NCBI GenBank assembly: GCA_944390185.1
Contig: CALXPA010000035.1
Location: 1 to 8,446, forward strand
Source: an uncultured Alphaproteobacteria bacterium
GTDB lineage: Bacteria > Pseudomonadota > Alphaproteobacteria > Rs-D84
Direction of reading: 5' to 3'
DNA: 8,446 nt
The notes below the pieces were generated by a model. The model ran no database searches. It was not told where the DNA came from and saw nothing but the letters and a program-made list of their open reading frames with translations. Position numbers and translations under genes: made by a program. Every line of letters begins with the position of its first letter. Positions within the stretch are counted from its first letter, which is position 1. Positions 6,545-8,446 of this stretch are shown piece by piece.

Positions 6545-7855
6545 TTATTTCCCCAGGCACAGTTGTGAAAACGTTGCGTCCAGGACATCTGTGGTCGTGA
6601 TTGTCCCCAGAATTTTTCCAATTGAATCTGCGGCGTGGCGGGTGTGTTCGGCGAAAATGTCATAATTGCCTGTTGGCGCGGCCAGGGCAGATTTTAATTC
6701 AGCGGCCGTGGTCATCAATAATTCGCGGGTGCGGGCATTGACAGCGACACCGTGTTCGGCACGTGCCGCAATTTGTTCGATTTTTTTATTTATTGTGGAA
6801 ATCAGTTTTTTTATTCCATCGCCCGTTTTGGCCGATACATATATTGCGCCGCGTTCGTGCGGTTTTTTGCCGACGTCCGATTTATTTACAACATAGACTT
6901 CGTTTTGCGCGTGGCGTGGCGGGATTGTGATTTTGTTCGTTGCGCTTTGTACATATATTATAATGTCTGCGTTTTCGATTTCAGATTTTGTGCGTTCGAT
7001 TCCCAGTTTTTCAACTGCGTCGGTGGCGCGACGAATACCGGCCGTGTCCGACAGGTTCACCATATATCCGCCCATATCAATTGTGGCGGAAACCACATCG
7101 CGCGTTGTGCCCGGTGTGTCAGATACGATTGCGCGATTTGCACCAACAATGGCGTTAAACAGTGATGATTTGCCGACATTCGTTTTTCCAACCAGTGCCA
7201 CATTAAAACCGCCGCGGATGGCGCGAACCGCCACATAGCGCGAAATGGCGGCATTAATTTCATCGTATAATTTTTTTGTATGGGTGCGGATTGTTTTCCC
7301 GATGTTTGCGGGTAATTCGTCATCTGCATAGTCCAGCATTGCCGCCGCATAGGCAGATATTTCAATCATCTGGGTGCGCCATGCGTTATATATTTCACTG
7401 TCGCCGCCCAACATAGACGCCAGTGCCGATTTTCGTTGGGCGTCTGTCTGTGCGTCCAACAGCGCCGCCAGGCCGTCAATGTCCGCCAAATCCATTTTGC
7501 TGTTATAAAATGCGCGGCGTGAAAATTCGCCTGGCAGTGCCATACGGCCACCCATATCGCCCAGGTATTCAAATATTTTTTCAACCACCGCCGGTGCGCC
7601 ATGGGAATGTATTTCAATAACGTCTGTGCCGGTAAATGATTGCGGTGCGGCAAAGTATATGGCGATAACCTGGTCAATCAAATCGCCGGCGGTGTCGCGA
7701 AAATTTGCAAAATATGCGTGGCGTGCGTCTGCTGATTTGCGATTTGTGATTTTTAAAAACAAATTATACAAATCATCGCCCGATACACGTATGACCGCCA
7801 CACCTGATTTTCCATGTCCCGACGACAGCGCAAAAATAGTTTCATTATTGTTCAT
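6545..7855 (-). CDS. mnmE: tRNA modification GTPase MnmE (TrmE)
   Basis: With MnmG (GidA) it installs the aminomethyl or carboxymethylaminomethyl group at C5 of wobble uridine 34 in certain tRNAs, using a folate one-carbon donor and GTP-driven dimerisation. The product is 436 residues (E. coli 454). The N-terminal folate-binding domain begins ETIFALSSGHGKSGVAVIRVSG. A helical domain follows, with a G domain inserted in it: G1 GKTNVGKSS (223-231), G2 GTTRD (249-253), G3 DTAG (270-273), G4 NKSD (324-327), G5 SAK (341-343). Asn226 in the P-loop matches the residue that coordinates activating potassium in this family. The C-terminal CLGK (433-436) carries the conserved cysteine of the C[IL]GK motif. 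In G1 the usual Pro of GxPNxGKS is Thr, and the loop between G3 and G4 is short. The start is 3 nt after the ruvA stop, with a weak, distant GGGA inside ruvA, suggesting translational coupling. Confidence 0.97.
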   Translation of the reverse strand: MNNNETIFALSSGHGKSGVAVIRVSGDDLYNLFLKITNRKSADARHAYFANFRDTAGDLIDQVIAIYFAAPQSFTGTDVIEIHSHGAPAVVEKIFEYLGDMGGRMALPGEFSRRAFYNSKMDLADIDGLAALLDAQTDAQRKSALASMLGGDSEIYNAWRTQMIEISAYAAAMLDYADDELPANIGKTIRTHTKKLYDEINAAISRYVAVRAIRGGFNVALVGKTNVGKSSLFNAIVGANRAIVSDTPGTTRDVVSATIDMGGYMVNLSDTAGIRRATDAVEKLGIERTKSEIENADIIIYVQSATNKITIPPRHAQNEVYVVNKSDVGKKPHERGAIYVSAKTGDGIKKLISTINKKIEQIAARAEHGVAVNARTRELLMTTAAELKSALAAPTGNYDIFAEHTRHAADSIGKILGTITTTDVLDATFSQLCLGK

Positions 7856-7858
7856 ATT

Positions 7859-8434
7859 TTATTTATTCCCGCTGATTTGTTTTAATGCCATTGGCACCAG
7901 TTTTGATACATCGGCGTCTGGATTTGCGGCAACCAGTTTTTGTGCCATATCCACAATGTCCAATCTGCGGTATCCCAATGATTCCAGTGCCGCCAGCAAA
8001 TCGGGCAGGGTGCCAGACGCCGTGCCAGAATCAATGCAGAATGTGGTGCCGGCGATTTTGTTCTTTAATTCAACAATGATTTTTTCTGCGACCTTTTTCC
8101 CAACGCCCGGCGCAGTGGCGATTGTTTTTGCATCCCCCGTGGCGATTGCCGACATTAATGTATCTGGTTTTATTGTGGACATGATGGCCAAGGCCAGTCG
8201 TGGCCCGACGCCAGATACACCAGTTAATTGTACAAACAGATTTTGTGATTGCAGACTGGAAAAACCAAACAGGCGAATTGAATCTTCGCGTACAACAGTT
8301 TCAATCCACAAAGACACCGTTGATTTCGGGGTCAGGTATTCGGGGGTAAAAACCTTGTACCCGACGGGGCCCGCCATCAAGATGACAAAACCGTCGCCGG
8401 TGTAATCAACAATTCCTTGCAATTTTCCAATCAT
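7859..8434 (-). CDS. ruvA: Holliday junction DNA helicase subunit RuvA
   Basis: Binds four-way DNA junctions as a tetramer and loads the RuvB motor for branch migration in recombination and fork repair. The product is 191 residues (E. coli 203). Domain I is an OB fold starting MIGKLQGIV; the acidic pin is Glu50-Asp51 in VVREDSIRLFGF, matching E. coli Glu55-Asp56. Domain II has two helix-hairpin-helix motifs, GVSGVGPRLALAI (72-84) and APGVGKKVAEKIIVEL (108-123). Domain III, the RuvB-contacting region, spans about 144-188 and includes ALESLGYRR. The linker between II and III is short. The start is well supported by AAAGGA 6 nt upstream. Usually ruvB follows; here mnmE does. ruvC could lie beyond the right edge. 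Confidence 0.97.
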   Translation of the reverse strand: MIGKLQGIVDYTGDGFVILMAGPVGYKVFTPEYLTPKSTVSLWIETVVREDSIRLFGFSSLQSQNLFVQLTGVSGVGPRLALAIMSTIKPDTLMSAIATGDAKTIATAPGVGKKVAEKIIVELKNKIAGTTFCIDSGTASGTLPDLLAALESLGYRRLDIVDMAQKLVAANPDADVSKLVPMALKQISGNK

Positions 8435-8440
8435 TTGTTA

Positions 8441-8446
8441 TCCTTT
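8441..8446 (-). promoter_or_regulatory. Ribosome-binding site of ruvA
   Basis: On the minus strand AAAGGA stands 6 nt before ATG 8434. The TAA at 8438-8440 between them could be the stop of an upstream gene, but too little sequence remains to tell. Confidence 0.6.

Noticed and set aside
7626..8405. Plus-strand ORF (259 codons) across mnmE and ruvA
   Set aside because: It crosses the junction of two clear minus-strand genes and resembles no protein family; it is an antisense shadow.
1..8446. Search for CRISPR arrays, insertion sequences, tRNAs, attachment sites or phage genes
   Set aside because: No spaced direct repeats, terminal inverted repeats, transposase or integrase motifs or tRNA-like sequences were seen; almost all the DNA is accounted for by housekeeping genes.

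Overview
The window looks like ordinary chromosomal DNA of a Gram-negative bacterium, most probably an alphaproteobacterium. The main evidence is in MutS, whose nucleotide-binding loops read GPNMAGKST and DEIGRGTATYDG, the wording I associate with alphaproteobacterial MutS rather than the GPNMGGKST/GRGTST form of enterics. Base composition looks intermediate (mid-40s to about 50% GC by eye), genes are packed tightly, and the only AT-rich stretches are two short intergenic regions. I see no sign of phage, insertion sequence, integron, CRISPR array, tRNA or rRNA.

Layout. (1) 1-1865, minus strand: a two-gene MacB-type ABC exporter. The ATPase gene comes first (1119-1865), then the membrane permease (start at 1094), which runs off the left edge. 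(2) About 1866-2004: a short divergent promoter region. (3) 2005-6419, plus strand: a compact run of five genes, xseB - mutS - unknown 159-aa protein - truB - rpsO, with gaps of only 5-16 nt. It probably has one promoter in front and ends at a hairpin-plus-T terminator at 6423-6446. (4) 6447-6544: a short AT-rich convergent spacer. (5) 6545-8434, minus strand: ruvA followed 3 nt later by mnmE (trmE), transcribed towards the same terminator, which has A/T runs on both sides and may serve both directions.

How the genes work together. The plus-strand run mixes DNA maintenance (the small subunit of exonuclease VII and the mismatch sensor MutS) with ribosome and tRNA functions (tRNA pseudouridine-55 synthase and ribosomal protein S15). 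The minus-strand pair repeats this theme, with a Holliday-junction protein (RuvA) and a tRNA wobble-uridine modification GTPase (MnmE). The usual partners are not adjacent: no rbfA before truB, no pnp after rpsO, no ruvB after ruvA. The MacB-type pair is a separate envelope or export function.

The only gene I do not recognise is the 159-aa ORF at 4774-5253, held between mutS and truB as a tight operon member. It is the best candidate for something undescribed. Nothing else supports a novel multi-gene system here; the rest is housekeeping with some unusual arrangement and start-codon details.
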